Assembly (NCBI GenBank): GCA_963920665.1
Contig: OY987266.1
Span: forward strand, 8,127,001 to 8,191,000
DNA length: 64,000 bases
Reading direction: 5' to 3'
Source of the DNA: Straminergon stramineum
Lineage: Eukaryota > Streptophyta > Bryopsida > Hypnales > Calliergonaceae
Shown: one piece after another, positions 1-12,389 of the stretch
Layout: the number at the start of each line of letters is the position of its first letter
Numbering within the stretch: position 1 is the first letter of the stretch
Translations under genes and position numbers: made by a program
The notes under the pieces: generated by a model
What the model saw: only the letters and a program-made list of their open reading frames with translations
What the model was told of the DNA's origin: nothing
Database searches by the model: none

Positions 1-880
1 ACACTGACCTTTAGTTGGTCACAATAGTGAAGGTGCCAAATCCGTTAAAAAAGAGCATGACAAAAGAATTGATTAAGGATAATAATACACTATCAAGGTA
101 GGGGTAATTGTTTACCTTCTGCCGAGCCCTCCGCTTTTCTTCATCTCGCTTCAAAACTCTTTCTACATCAGTCCTCCAAAATTCTTTTCTCTTGGGATCT
201 AGCCATGATAGGGATTCCACAGTTATTGGCTCAATCAAGTTTTTGTAATAACAATGATGTCTGATGTGACCAAATCTTCGTTTTGTAAGCCTATCTTTCT
301 CTACTTTATCCTACAAATGACAACCTTAAAATTTCAATTAAATTGACTTTTTTTTCCTATTTTTGGGAAAATATAACATTATTGGAGTCATCTTGTCATC
401 TATTTCCACAATTAGTGTTTGCTATATAATCATAAAGGTTTAAGTCATTCTCATAAGAACTCCATATATAAACTCAAAAATGTGATTAATCATGTAGAAC
501 ATGTATACAAGCACATACAATGAAGAAAAACTTACATGTTTTCCCTTGTAATGCTCTTTTTGATTTAGAAAAGGAGGCACATTTGCAAGGTGGCCATACT
601 TGGTTGGATTGCAAGGTCCCCACATATTATAAGGGTAGATGATGCCTGTGGCACGTTCAATAGTAGAGCCTGTCATTTCTTTAGGCGTCCTTGGGGACAC
701 AAGGTTGTGGCACAAGTTGCCATCACCAAACTTAGGTGATACAAGATTGGAATTTGTTCTTGAAGAAGACTTTGAAGTTTTGATTAGAGTTAGGACGCTT
801 CTAGGTGATTTGAGGGAGCTGGCTTTCCCCCTTGGACTTCTCTCAGGAGTTCTTGTAAGAGATTTTGATCCGTGATCCAT
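1..880 (-). CDS. 5' part of an unrecognised basic protein gene (partial, runs off the left edge)
   Basis: Two exons are visible on the minus strand, 880-536 and 310-116. The ATG at 880 has no other in-frame ATG before it. The first donor (GTAAGT type) and the acceptor ending TTGTAG keep phase 0, and a second donor (GTAAAC) follows at 115, so at least one more exon lies outside the window. The visible 180 residues begin MDHGSKSLTRTPERSPRGKA, a serine/arginine/proline-rich basic start. They continue into a compact part with IYPYNMWGPCNPTKYGH and end in a strongly charged stretch, WRTDVERVLKRDEEKRRARQ. I do not recognise the family. The tyrosine/proline-rich, charged, low-complexity style resembles small axonemal (flagellar) proteins, which would fit a plant with swimming sperm, but that is only an impression. 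Exon structure is well supported; function is unknown. Confidence 0.6.
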
Positions 881-2300
881 AATTTCTCTAAATCTTTGCA
901 CCACTTGAGGTTGACTTTATTCACAAGTCTAATACTCACAAAGGCAAAAAAATAACAAGCAATTTAGCTAACATAGTTATTCAATTGTCATCAATATGGT
1001 GTGCTTCCACAAATGTTCCCTACTCTTTTATTGGGATCTCATGTAGACACAAACTCTATATATCACTTGTACAACTACCATAATACAATTCTATTTATCA
1101 AATTCTATAGACAACCACTTTCAAAAACCACATTCACCAAAAAGTTAGAAAATAGAAAACCACTCAACAACAAAAATTTAGTTCAAACATTCATTCAATA
1201 GTCTATTGTAAAGTGTGTTTCCATCTTTGTTTCTTGACAATTCCTTTTGACATAAACTCCATAACTCACTCATAGGTATAATCTATTTGTAACGTTCAAA
1301 CTACATATACAACCACTTGAGAAAATTGCATCCAACAAAATCTATCAAAGTTCTAAAACTGAAAGAGTTGCAGAAGTCAATATTCATTTTGAAAATTAAT
1401 TTCAGCAAATCGTCTACTGTTGTTGTTGCCTTGTTCGAGCTACTCCAAGACTTACACAGTGACGATACACATAACTGCTGTAAATGCAGACAAATTGACC
1501 TCTATAAAACACTTTGACCTCTTCACCTCTTGGTGTAACATTTCAATCAGAATTTTGAAAAGTGAACATCACGATGATTAGCATTGAAACATCAATGACA
1601 AACATCAATGGCTATGCTGCGGTGACGGGAGAGATGTGACGAGAGTCTTCAATCTGTGCTTCCAATATCAGTAGTATAAGAGTTGCAAAGCGAAACACAG
1701 TCAACTCAAAAGACGCATTATGAGCGTTACTTTGCTAACTCAACTCAAATCAAAAGACACGCCGCGCAGAAGCAAAAATAGAATCAGAAATTGCTCAAGT
1801 TCGGAGTCAAGTGCACATCAACACGTTATTATTGAACGATTGATTTCAGAATGCACGTCGAGATGAAGCTCTATTATTTCTTGGGCGGCACAATTTTGAG
1901 TCTGCGATGGTGATGTAAGTGAGTTGCTCAAGAAAGGCGACTCCACAGAGTGTGGTGCTGTGGAAAGGTATTAGCAGGACTCACTACGGATAGGATGGGA
2001 AGGGAGAAAAATCAGGACCAAGTTAGAGATGGAAGAGGGAGAAGGACCAGGAGAAGATGAAGAAGAAGGTGAAGATTGACAGTCCGCTCCAAGCGGGGCG
2101 GAGATGGTGACAGTTTGCCTCTACAAGGAAAATCAAACGGATAGGAAAAAAGAAGATCAAAATGCACAAGGAGTTCATGTGAATCTCTTTCACATGGAAC
2201 AAACCGCTAATATCTTCATTCGTTGCATAAATAGAGTAGTCGTTATTTGCGTAGTTTGAACTCGATCTTTATGTAAAGTCGATGGGTACCCACCAAACCG
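881..2300 (-). promoter_or_regulatory. Upstream region of the gene at 1-880
   Basis: No convincing coding sequence. Base composition rises at about 1550-2150. A long purine-rich run on the plus strand at about 1985-2085 is a pyrimidine patch when read on the minus strand, a common feature near plant transcription starts. I infer promoter and untranslated leader for the leftmost gene; the start site itself cannot be placed. Confidence 0.35.
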
Positions 2301-5300
2301 CCACTTTTTGATATTACAAGTGCCTAGTTACTGATATCAGATTGGTTGAATTTTCATTTTTTTCTTGTTGTCAAGTGAAAGGAGGTTCCAATGCACCAAA
2401 GAACATGACATTTAGATATTGTACACAAAAGTTATGAAGGGTCAAAAATTTTGGGGTAGATATTCTATAATTGTTTCTTTCACAAATCACTAAGGTACAC
2501 TTAGAAATGTTAGAAAGGGGTTCACAACCAAAAGTAGGCATATCCTTTTATACATGCCTCCCCTTTTGGAAACAACTATTAAAACCCAGTGGTGTTCAAA
2601 GCAAGTCTAGTGACCCAATTTCAACAAATTTTTTCCCTTAAAGTAAACATTGATTTCTAGAAGTAACCAATGGGAGATCCCATCAAAGATGAAGAATTCT
2701 TTGAGGCAACCAATGAGAATTGAAGCATTTTGTATTTAAGGATGTCTAATTAAAGGTAGTCTAATGTCAATAGTAGATGTTCCTACAACCTCTAGTTTGA
2801 AAAAAATTAGTTTATTCACATAGTCTATGAAAATTCTCATACCAATTTTATTTACTTCAATTCTACTTTTATAGTTTCATTTGCTAAAATCTTTGTCTAT
2901 ATCTTTTCCCAATTTGTATTAAGAGATATTGGAGTTTTAGGTGAAGATACGTTAGATACTGACTAGGCAACTACGATTGTGAGTTTATTTTGGAACAGAG
3001 GATGCCAAATGGTATTTCATTGACTATTGTAGCATGCATGACCTATTTCATCAAGTGAATAACTAAAAGCTCAACAAAACTTGGAAAACCCTAATCATGG
3101 ATGCTTTGGGAACCCCTACTAGGACTAGCTATGACTTTGTGAGCTTGAACTTGAGGATATGACTTCTTATAACTCAAGTAGCGTTGTATGAGGTTGGTTT
3201 GAACTTTCAAATCATTCCAAAAAATTTGGAATGAGATTGGAGCCAACATTTTTTTCATTTAATTTTTATATAATTCTATATTATAATATATATACCCAAC
3301 CTCTAGATTGTTTTAATGGCAATCATATATACCTATCTACAAAATGGAAGTTGCATACCTATGAAAGAACCTCGCAAGGTTTTCCTATGGTAAAGTCATA
3401 AAGTGTGCATGATGTTTTGAATTAAGGAAATGGTATGTTGAAAAGACACCTATGGTTGATGGTGGTTCAAAGTGACCGCCGTGGTAGTTGTTGTCTTCTT
3501 TGAACCTTTTAATATTCAGATCAATTTTGATTACCTTTCATTTGTTCAGTGACAATATAATCTCTTTTCAATCCTTGTTGTAGTAATCAATGTCATGCAA
3601 AATAATTTAACTTGTTGATTGAATGTTGTAAAAATCTATGGTAGAGATGCAATTTGTTATCAAGTTCACACTAAGTGTTTATGAGTGCAATATTGGTGAT
3701 TATGCTTTGAGCTAATGAACTCAAAGCATTGTGCATTACTTTGTGTATGCAATACCTATGGCACTTAAAGTACATATGGACCCTAACTAAATGCATCTTT
3801 TGAAAATCCAAATGGCTCTCTTCAAAGACACAAAGTGCCTACCATAAATATTGTTTTCAAATCTAGATACAATCTCATAATGAGCAACTTAGTTTTCTAG
3901 TTGTTCAAGGGGTGCTTTCGTTTAATGGATGCAATTGTCATTTTCTAAACCAATTGCAACACTTCTACTCTTAGTGACACAATCATGTTGTTTATTTGTA
4001 AATCTCAATGCAATTTTAGTCGACATGCAAATTAAAATGCAAAAGAATACAAATGGATTTTTTCATATGGTTTGCAATTGGATTAGGGACGATTTGGCCA
4101 TTTGGGGTGTACATACCTCATAGCCAATAAAACACATTCTCCAATCTATCATTCAAAAGACCACATGAAAAATGACTATAGTAGAACCACCCAATTCCAA
4201 CCAGGCCCTTACAGACAATCTATAGTTACTAGGAAATTCAATAAGGACTATGACTAATTTCTAACCATCAATTTTTGGTTTCCAACCATCTTCTAATGGC
4301 CATCAATGTTATGATATGTGCTTGGTTTTGAGAGCAAAAGTAGTCTTTGAATGAGTAGTTATAGAAGGCTCTATGTATTGGGTATGGGTCCAAATTAACT
4401 TTTGACTTCCAAAATTCTTAGTAATTTCAATTCCAAGTAAAAAATTACCAAATTTTTTGCAATCCCCATGATTTTTATCTTTCTACAAAGTAGAAAAAAT
4501 TCACATTGCCTTCTACTACTCCAAATCATGCATATAGTGCTTAAGTGGTTGGTAATAGGTGGTTCAACCATAAAGTTGTACACAATTGCATGCCTAAGGT
4601 AGTTTTTTTTCGTAGATTGAACTTTGAGGGGTCTCACAAGGATTTCTTAACCCCTTAGCACTCCAATGTCCCAATTACAAACAATGAACAAAGAGGTTGT
4701 AGGGACCTTTTTGACCATAGAACTTCTCATTCATCCAAGCCAATGCTTAATTTTTTGAACCTCACTTTTTGTATGATGTAAATAATATAAATTTATAAAG
4801 ATATAAGCAAGAATATGCAAAAATTCAAGAAAGAATTCTGGCACTAAAGGGTTATGATTTAACTAGAGAGCAAGGGTCTCTTTGTTCTCTGATTTGCAGA
4901 TCACCTGCAAGGCCAAAGTAGAGTCCTGAAGCCTGCGACATTGGAATCCACAAGAAACTCGTTGCTAGTTGAATGACTTACATTCCCAACTGCAAGCGCC
5001 AATTTCTCTTCCCAAAAGTATTTTAACACTGGTGGAATTTCCAGCTGGGTGTACATACGATAACTCCATTGCAGTGTACCCCTGTAATCTATGAACTAGT
5101 TGATAATACAGGCAACTACAGCCAACCCGGACTGCAAGAAAGATCTTAACAGGGTGAAGAAAACATCAACACCCATTAGCAACCTCGATCCTAAAAGCAA
5201 AGCCTACTAAATTGACTATCATACATCTGAACAGCAGAGCCTGAGATCGATTTTTGGTACAGCTACAGGTCAACATTGCTAAACTCATTTAGTATCCAAA

Positions 5301-5500
5301 TTATACATTCTAAATTGCATAAGAAATGCCCTTCAGTTGCTAACAAGCAGTTAAAAATTCAATGAACGGAACTATGCTCAGTCTCTTAGACAGACACTTT
5401 TAGGTGTTGTTACCTAAAAACCGTCAAGGAACGAAACAATGAGTATATGGTAACATCTTCCAGCTTCTGGAACGCTATCAATATTGGTGTAAATCACGAT
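2301..5500. other. AT-rich intergenic DNA with one family H element
   Basis: Apart from the element at 4179-4570, I see no gene, RNA or clear repeat boundary here. About 4850-5550 is somewhat GC-richer and probably includes the 3' untranslated region of the oxidoreductase gene that ends at 5559. Confidence 0.4.
4179..4570. mobile_element. Family H non-autonomous DNA transposon, copy 1
   Basis: A 392-bp element with inverted ends: TAGTAGAACCACCCA at the left and TGGTTCAACCA at the right, each next to a TA dinucleotide. Its inside matches two further copies at 21193-21578 and 23652-24037 over almost the whole length (this copy is more diverged). There is no coding capacity. TA-flanked short elements usually depend on Tc1/mariner-type enzymes; this assignment is inferred from the flank only. 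Confidence 0.7.
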
Positions 5501-5558
5501 GTTCTTGAGTCACCCTAAAACCATCAATTATTCTCAACAATAAAAATGGCAAAAGCAC

Positions 5559-6903
5559 CTATGACAAATGCAGAGCGTGCTTCGGGACTGTAGCCCGAAC
5601 ATACCTCATAAACTTCCACAACCCCACTGCCAGCTCTCGGTTTCCATACGGATCCGTCGTCCTCTCCGGGAATGCAATCCCATATCCAAAAAGCCCGTCA
5701 GCAATTCTCCCAGTGAGAGGATCATACTCGACATCCACAAGCTCTTCCCCGTTGAAAACAATTTTCGGCAATGCATTTCGAATAAACCCTACCGCTTGAA
5801 TCAACTTCGTACACCCTTGCCAAAGCTTCATCTGCTCATCAAGGGAACAATCTTTCACACAAATCCTTGTGATAATCCCCTCCTTCTCCAAGTTTCCAGT
5901 ATCAACGTCCTTCTTCGCCCACTCCGCCACTTCCCCCTTAAGCCCCGTGTTGTCATACAAGATCCAGTCGTCCATGTACTGCGCATACAGCAACGGATTC
6001 CTGTAGAAGTTGACGATCTTCTTCGGACGAGCTTTTGTTTCCACAAGGTTCCGAACCGCAAGCATGGCAGAGTGGCTACTTCCCACCACTCCCACGATAT
6101 CAGACTCCGAAACAAGGTCAGGGAGTAACGAGGGTTTCAATGCGAAGTCCAAGTCGACCTCGGTTACTCCGCCATCAGGCTTGAATTCATACTTCGTAGG
6201 CTTCGCACCCGTTGCGAGATACACTTGGTCCACAGTTTCCCCTGTATCCAAATGCCACTTGCCATCGAAGAATCGAAGCTCCTTGAGATATGCTTGGGAG
6301 GCTCGCACTCGTTGAGTGTCGTGTTGACGAATTGAATCTGTTAAGGTTTTTACCATTTTCACGGCGAGGCCGAGAGGGCAACCGCGGTCGGGATCCTGGT
6401 CGTTGAATGGAGCGAGAGATGGCTTGGAATAGCGGCTCAAGGAAGGAGATGTTGTGACGTATTGCTGGAAGAGCTTCACTTTGGTGTTGGAGGGAACCTC
6501 GGTGTAGGAGGACAGACGGCCGGCGTTGAAGTGAGGGTCGATCCAGAGAATAGAGCTCATGCCGGAGTCGAGGAGAGTAGACAGCACAGCTAGTCCCCCA
6601 GGGCCAGCTCCGACGACCGCTACCTTGTAATGATCAGAAGCGCCTGCAATCACAGAGAATCCTATCAATTCTTCGTCGTCAAATACGATTTCCAAAACCC
6701 CAAACCCTAATTGACAGTGTTTGGTGAATGTTCTTACCTGAGTGGATTGAGCGGTTCTCTCTAGATTCATTGGAAAAATCGCTTCCGTTGGACTGAGAAT
6801 TCTTCAGAACATCTTGCCCCGTCATCGCGGATGACAACCTCCGGAGAATAGTTGCGCCTCGGGAGCGCAGAACAAGAACTCCTCTGCTCGAGGAGATGGC
6901 CAT
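5559..6903 (-). CDS. FAD/NAD(P)-dependent oxidoreductase (flavin monooxygenase/ornithine hydroxylase-like fold), probable organelle targeting
   Basis: Two exons, 6903-6738 and 6643-5559, joined in phase 1 across a GTAAG...GATTGCAG intron, give 416 residues. The first 26 residues (MAISSSRGVLVLRSRGATIL, then RRLSSA) are rich in Arg and Ser with no acids, as in a mitochondrial or dual targeting peptide. From about residue 62 comes an FAD-binding Rossmann motif, KVAVVGAGPGGLA. A middle YLATGAKP segment resembles the ATG motif of flavin monooxygenases. A second nucleotide site, VGVVGSSHSAMLAVRNL, probably binds NAD(P)H. The layout fits single-component flavin monooxygenases and siderophore/ornithine hydroxylase-like proteins; the substrate cannot be read from sequence. 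The ATG at 6903 is preferred over a downstream ATG in the other frame because only the spliced product has the targeting peptide and an unbroken domain start. Confidence 0.88.
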
Positions 6904-7330
6904 GAACAACAGCAAATCTGGAGTGTCAGTAGCAGTCGCACCGAAACCACGTACAGCATGCTCCGAATGCGCAAATCCACTGCGTGATTATAGCGACATT
7001 GGGAAGATGAGATGCGAAAGGAAAGAACCCACGACAAGCAGCTGAAACGAGGTGAATCTCAACCTCGACCCACAATCTGAAATACGCTACTAAACATCTG
7101 AAATTGAGATTGTTGGGGACTGACTGATCCAAAATGAAGAAAAGGCAAAAAACTTGCGGCAAAATTGTGCGCAGTTCCCACTTACCTGAGAGGTTGCGTA
7201 ACCAGTGAACTCGCAGCTTCGCTTCAATCTATGGAGAATTTGCAAAAGAGAGGCACACAAGTGCTGTTGCCACACGAAAGGAATTGGAGAATAGATCTAT
7301 GATGTATGATTTATTGGTGGACGATCTCTG
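6904..7330 (-). promoter_or_regulatory. 5' untranslated leader with probable intron and promoter of the oxidoreductase gene
   Basis: A good donor (CTCAG/GTAAGTGG on the minus strand) lies near 7187. A possible acceptor (ACACTCCAG) lies about 15 bases before the ATG at 6903. This suggests one intron in the leader. The stretch is GC-richer than its surroundings and has no long open frame of its own. Confidence 0.45.
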
Positions 7331-7482
7331 CTGCGGCTGCCACTTGAGAGGAGGCTTTCCTGAGGAGGTGAGCTCTGGCTGCAATGGTGAGTCAGGCTAG
7401 TAAAGTTTGTCACTTCCTTGTGAGCTTCCGTTTGAGCAATGGAGATCAATCACATGGTGAATGAATGCGAGATCATATCAAG

Positions 7483-7568
7483 GAATGTGCACAGAGAATC
7501 GCCACCCCAAATGTAAAGAGGTAGTTCATTTCTAGCAGATGTGAGGTGGCGATTCTCGGTGCACATTC
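7483..7568. repeat. Near-perfect hairpin (24-bp arms, 38-base loop)
   Basis: The left arm (7483-7506, GAATGTGCACAGAGAATCGC...) and right arm (7545-7568) are reverse complements with a single visible mismatch. There is no TTAA or other target duplication at its ends. It lies in the GC-richer stretch upstream of the oxidoreductase gene. It could be a small-RNA precursor, a short foldback element or a chance palindrome left by a repeat. Confidence 0.6.
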
Positions 7569-7859
7569 TTTCAAGGTGACTAAGAATAAGTGAGTTCAGG
7601 AATTTGCCTGGAAATCTTGCGCACATTGGATACCGTCCGTGAAGGTCTGATCCGGCAATGGGACTTGAATTTTTCCATGTCAAATTCTCAAGGGTCCATG
7701 TCACCTCACACCATTCACTCAAGATGACATGTGGCACTTTTTACAAAAATGGCTGAAGTTATGCCAAGTCTAATCTTCATGTAGGGTACCACAAATTTCA
7801 AGGTGCTTGTAGGTCATAGAGACCTAATAGGCATTTTTGTGGAGTATATTTATCCTTAA

Positions 7860-8085
7860 CCCTTAAAGGACAGACTAGTGATTGTAGAAATCTTCCCTTT
7901 TGAAACCATGTGACATCATCTACTTCATAAAATCCAAAAATATTCATTGAAAGTCATACTATTGGAGAAGACCTATCCCTTTTCTCACAAAATTTGGATG
8001 ATGAATAGTTGCAATTTTGTCCTACATAGAGAGATTCTTTGTCATCCATCGGACACAAAACGTCCATATTGACATTTATTAAGGG
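7860..8085 (+). mobile_element. Family A TTAA-flanked MITE, copy 1
   Basis: 226 bp between TTAA at 7856-7859 and TTAA at 8086-8089. It starts CCCTTAAAGGACAGACTAG and ends AAGGG. The internal landmark 'gatgaatagttgcaattttg' recurs in all family A copies (8090-8351, 20368-20584, 53912-54136, 60999-61222). No coding capacity. Confidence 0.85.
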
Positions 8086-8089
8086 TTAA

Positions 8090-8351
8090 ACCCCTAAAGA
8101 AAAGGCTAGGCCTATGACCATTGATTTTAACTTGACAAAGATGGGCTAGTTACCATAGAAATCAACCTTTCTAATATAGTGTGATTCATCTACTTGAAAA
8201 GAAACAAAAATATTTATTGGAGGTCAAACTATTGTGCAAGATCTCCAATTTTTGCACAAAATTTCAAGGATGAATAAGTGCACTTTTGTCATATATGAAA
8301 GGATTCTTTGTCATCCAAAGGACTACTCTAGTTCACATGGTCATTCATGGA
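8090..8351 (+). mobile_element. Family A TTAA-flanked MITE, copy 2
   Basis: A diverged family A copy in the same orientation as its neighbour, starting ACCCCTAAAG directly after the TTAA at 8086-8089 and ending at the TTAA at 8352-8355. It shares that first TTAA with copy 1, so one element landed in the target duplication of the other. Confidence 0.75.
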
Positions 8352-8873
8352 TTAAGCCTTGTTGTACATCCTTTTGTGTACTACCATTTTGCAACTAGAT
8401 ATGAATGAAAATTTTCATATTCATTTTTTAGAGATGAAGTCATATGTCTACTACAAGTTGTAAAATTTTCAAAAAAATTGGCAATTTTTTTTAAATTATT
8501 TTGAATTTCTTAAGTAAAAAATGAAGAAAACTCATATCAAATATTAAATATATTCAAAAAATCTGAAATTTTCACCATAAATGTATATTAGAGTATATAA
8601 CATCATGGTATAATCAAGGTTACCATATCACTCTAAAGATAGAAAATTAACAAACCAAGGTTATAGGTCAAATGTTCCTATTGCTATAATATGTTGAAAT
8701 ATATGAGTTTTCTAGAATATTCCAATTGGAGTAGAAATTGAACTTGATAAGCTTCATTTCATTAGTTGGATTCAAATTCAAAAACCGTCATTTTTATGGC
8801 TAGAATTTAGATCAAGAGTAAATAGCAAGAGATGACCAAAATACACTACAAGTTAGGGTAATCTATGGATTAA

Positions 8874-9442
8874 CCCCTAAATGCGTCAATGCCCATTTTT
8901 TGGACGATGAACAGTTTGAAACACCAATTTCATCCTCCTAATTACTTGGATGAAAGGTATTTTAATTTGTAAAGATACGTTATTAAGTTTTTGTCCTATC
9001 TAAGGGTTGGATTTGGTGTTACTAGAGTTCATATTTTTCTAAAATTACAAATGTGCAAGTATGTCAAGTGGTCAAACTGCGTTGACTTTAGTTCTAAACC
9101 GGATTATCCAAAATGAGGTCATGGACAGGAAGAACACAAAAATTTCAAAAAATCACCATGTGAAGAAAACCTCATTTCAAATCCATTCCAACAAATTTTA
9201 CTCAAAAAATGATCATATTTTGCTTGTAATTGAATTTTGAAGGAATTTTGGAATTTTGCTTTCAAAATATATAAAAAAATATTGGTGATAAAATTGGTGA
9301 ATCTAACCATACAGATGTAATCTAAAAATCATAATCTACAACTTTTATTTGAATATCAATTCCAAAATATGCTTCTAAATAGCACTTTATAATGATTTTT
9401 CTCAAATCATCAATTTTAGAGATGAATCTCGACTTTTAGGGG
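8874..9442 (+). mobile_element. Family B TTAA-flanked MITE
   Basis: 569 bp between TTAA at 8870-8873 and 9443-9446. It starts CCCCTAAATGCG and ends CTTTTAGGGG. The inside differs from the other families, and I find no full second copy in the window. No coding capacity. Confidence 0.75.
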
Positions 9443-10549
9443 TTAAGCACCCTCTTCTTTAGAAAAATCAATCATACAATAATAAGGGAATATGCAAAAC
9501 TATTTGTTGAAGATGTACTCAAGCAACTTCTCCCAAAAAATTGGATGAAAAAACATTTTAATTCCATCCTACAAACTTAAATGTGGTCGTCCAAAGGACA
9601 AACTGAATGTTTGCAATTCCTTGAAATAAGTGGAACACCCCTAAGAGCTCACTTGGCCATTAAGTGCTTTGTTGCCATTTTGCATCTAGATATGAATGAA
9701 AAATTTTACATTTATTTTTCAGAGATGACATCATTTATCTACTATGAGTTATAAAATTTTCAAATTTTGGGGAAATTAATGTGAATTTCTTAGAGGAAAA
9801 TGAATAAAATTCGTTTGAAATATAAAATATATTAAAAAAATCTGAAATTTTTACCATAGATGTATATTATCATACTTTCTTGGTAGTTGGGAAAACTTTA
9901 TGCTTAATACTCAATTAAAGAGCAAAGACTAGTTAGGTAGTCCAAAAAATAATATATTAAAATCTAAAAAATTTAAAATGTAATTAGAAACAAGTTAGGC
10001 ATTCATCCAAGTTGTTTTTACAATTTTTGAATCATCATTGCTATTTTCATCTAAGCCAACCACGTTTTCTTAAACCCTTGTCTTGACTTCCAAATTTTTT
10101 GACTAGTGCTTATCAACTTAATTTAAGATGCTAGAACATAGTTATTAATACTTGTGCCAACTTTAAAGTGCAAGTTGTATGCTAATTTATTAGATTACAA
10201 TACATGTTAGTTGAATTTCTATGAAGTAAGCAATGCATATATATATAATCAAAATTTCCAATTGGAGTAAAATCTACACTTGATATACCTCATTTTCTTA
10301 TTTTTTATGGCTAAAATTTACATCAAGAATAAATAGCAAGAAATGGTCGTAACACAATACAAAAATGATTTGTGGATCTAGCATCTTCAAAAAAAATTCA
10401 ATGATATCATACTAATGAGATCATTTGTAATACTATTCATTAAAAATGTATTCAAGCAACTTAAAAAAAATGGCTGAAAAATTGTGTTTTACCATCTTAC
10501 TACTCTAGATCAAGTCATCCTATTGGACACTTAGTGTGTACCTGTAAAG

Positions 10550-11310
10550 ATCTCATCGACCCTTTTCTAGGAAGTAATATAGTGTCTATTGTACATTTGA
10601 CATTGAAAGTGCATAATTTAGGATATACAATAGTAACAAAAAGTTTGTATTCATATTGAGCTAGTTCCAATGATACATGGTACTTATACTTTGGATCATT
10701 ATTGCACTTCCTACATGTCATAGAAGATATCCAATGGTCTAGTATTCTACTCAATGCATGGTTTCATATTTGAGCCAATTATAAGGTTTACATATTAACC
10801 TTTAAAGGTATGATAAGCCCAATTTGCTTTATAGTATGGTATTTTTTGTACATTTGGCATATAAAGTGGATGAATTGAAGTGTATAGCACTTACAATAGT
10901 GCATGTCCTACTAAGTTGATCCAAAAACACATGGTACTTCCAATTCAATTTATTATTGTACCCCCCTACATGTCTTAGAAGTTGCAAAATAGTCACAAAA
11001 AATGCATGATAAGGATTAGATATTAAAATGACAAATCTTCAAATTAAAGATGTTAAGTGTTGAAGTTTCAATCCAACAAATAAAGCCTTGCCATATTTTA
11101 GTACATTCTTCCATCCTAAGAGTAGAATACAATACTATAAATATGGTCTTTACTAGACCTTTAAGGGTTAAAATAGAAACAAAAATCCAAATTAAAGATG
11201 CTAATTGTTGAATTATCAATCCAAAAGTGGGTATCTTGCAATATTCTTGTACACAATTGGTATTCTAGGAATCAAATACAATACCATCTTTATGGTTCCT
11301 ATAATTTTAG
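10550..11310. repeat. Two pairs of degenerate direct repeats
   Basis: The segment at about 10560-10745 is repeated at about 10805-11000 (shared words: GTACATTTGGCAT/GTACATTTGACAT, CATGGTACTT, CTACATGTC, TAGAAG). Immediately after, about 11030-11165 is repeated at about 11175-11310 (shared CAAATTAAAGATG, TTCAATCCAA, ATACAATAC). Both pairs are diverged, so these are old tandem duplications. No gene is seen in 9447-11451. Confidence 0.6.
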
Positions 11311-11455
11311 ATTTGACATGTTATCATTGGACTCAAAGACTTAGAGTAACTTCCAAATTCTAACCTCCTTGTAATCAAACATAAACTTTCAATCCATATA
11401 ATTATGATATTGTTGTATATTGTTTTCTTATGTGATTCATGACACATCTAATTAA

Positions 11456-12385
11456 CCCCTAAAGTCCCAAACATGGTTTTTTGGCATTATAGATATTTTA
11501 GGCAGCTCAATACCAGCGGAATTTTCCATTTTTTTCTTTGAAATTTTGACACAACTTGTGGTTGAGGAGTAGCTTTAAGGCCCAACAATTTTCATAACTT
11601 TTGGCTACATGGTTAAAAAGTTATTGTATATATGATATGTAGTTTCTTTCTCAACTCGGGCAACTCGGGTAGATAAAAGAAATCACTTTTTTCAAAATTA
11701 AAAATTTGAAATTGATTTTCTAGATTTCTATATATGTGGAAAGCTTTGAATCATTCCATTTTGATCAATGAGGTGAAAGTTATGAGGAGTTTTAGTTTGT
11801 GGGCAGTTATGGATCCTCTACTCTAAAATAAACTTTGAAGTCTTTCATTTTACTCAATTTTCAATGTTTTTTGAAAAAAATAAAATCATAGGATGTAGAT
11901 TGTTTATCACAACATTACAATCATTGGGATTGGAATTTTTCAAATTTAGAACAAAATTCTTAACAATTTAGTATTTTCAATCATTATCTACTTCTTTCTA
12001 CTTACTATTTTTTTCATATATATTGTACGATTCCAAATAGTATGAAAATTTTCAAGAATGTAGCTAATTTGCCTTGAAGAATGAATTAAAAGAGACACAT
12101 CCATTTTGGACATTTTTTCAGACAAATATGACCTTGTGAAGAGCAGCTGCCCGTTTTTTCAAAGGGACAAAAAAAGGATTTTTGTCAATTCAAACACTAA
12201 TATCTTGCAATCTACAAGGTGAAAATTTATGAAATTTTTTCCACATGTTCTCAAACCAGCTTACTACAAGATCCTACGGTTACATGTGTCCAAAAATGTT
12301 TTTTTTTTCTAAAATTAGATTCTTGTACTAGAAATGGCAGTTTGGGAGCGTTTTTGGTGAAAACATAGTAAAAAACCTTTCGGGG
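11456..12385 (-). mobile_element. Family C TTAA-flanked element, copy 1
   Basis: 930 bp between TTAA at 11452-11455 and 12386-12389, with CCCCTAAAG/CTTTCGGGG ends. Inside are the family C landmarks: an 'aatcattggg attgg' region, 'aaaataaactttgaagt', and an end reading toward 'gaaaacatagt'. It is reverse to copies 2 and 3. No open frame of note, so it is non-autonomous. Confidence 0.85.
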
Positions 12386-12389
12386 TTAA

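Noticed and set aside
5568..6128. 186-codon plus-strand frame inside the oxidoreductase gene
   Set aside because: Antisense shadow of a clearly coding exon.
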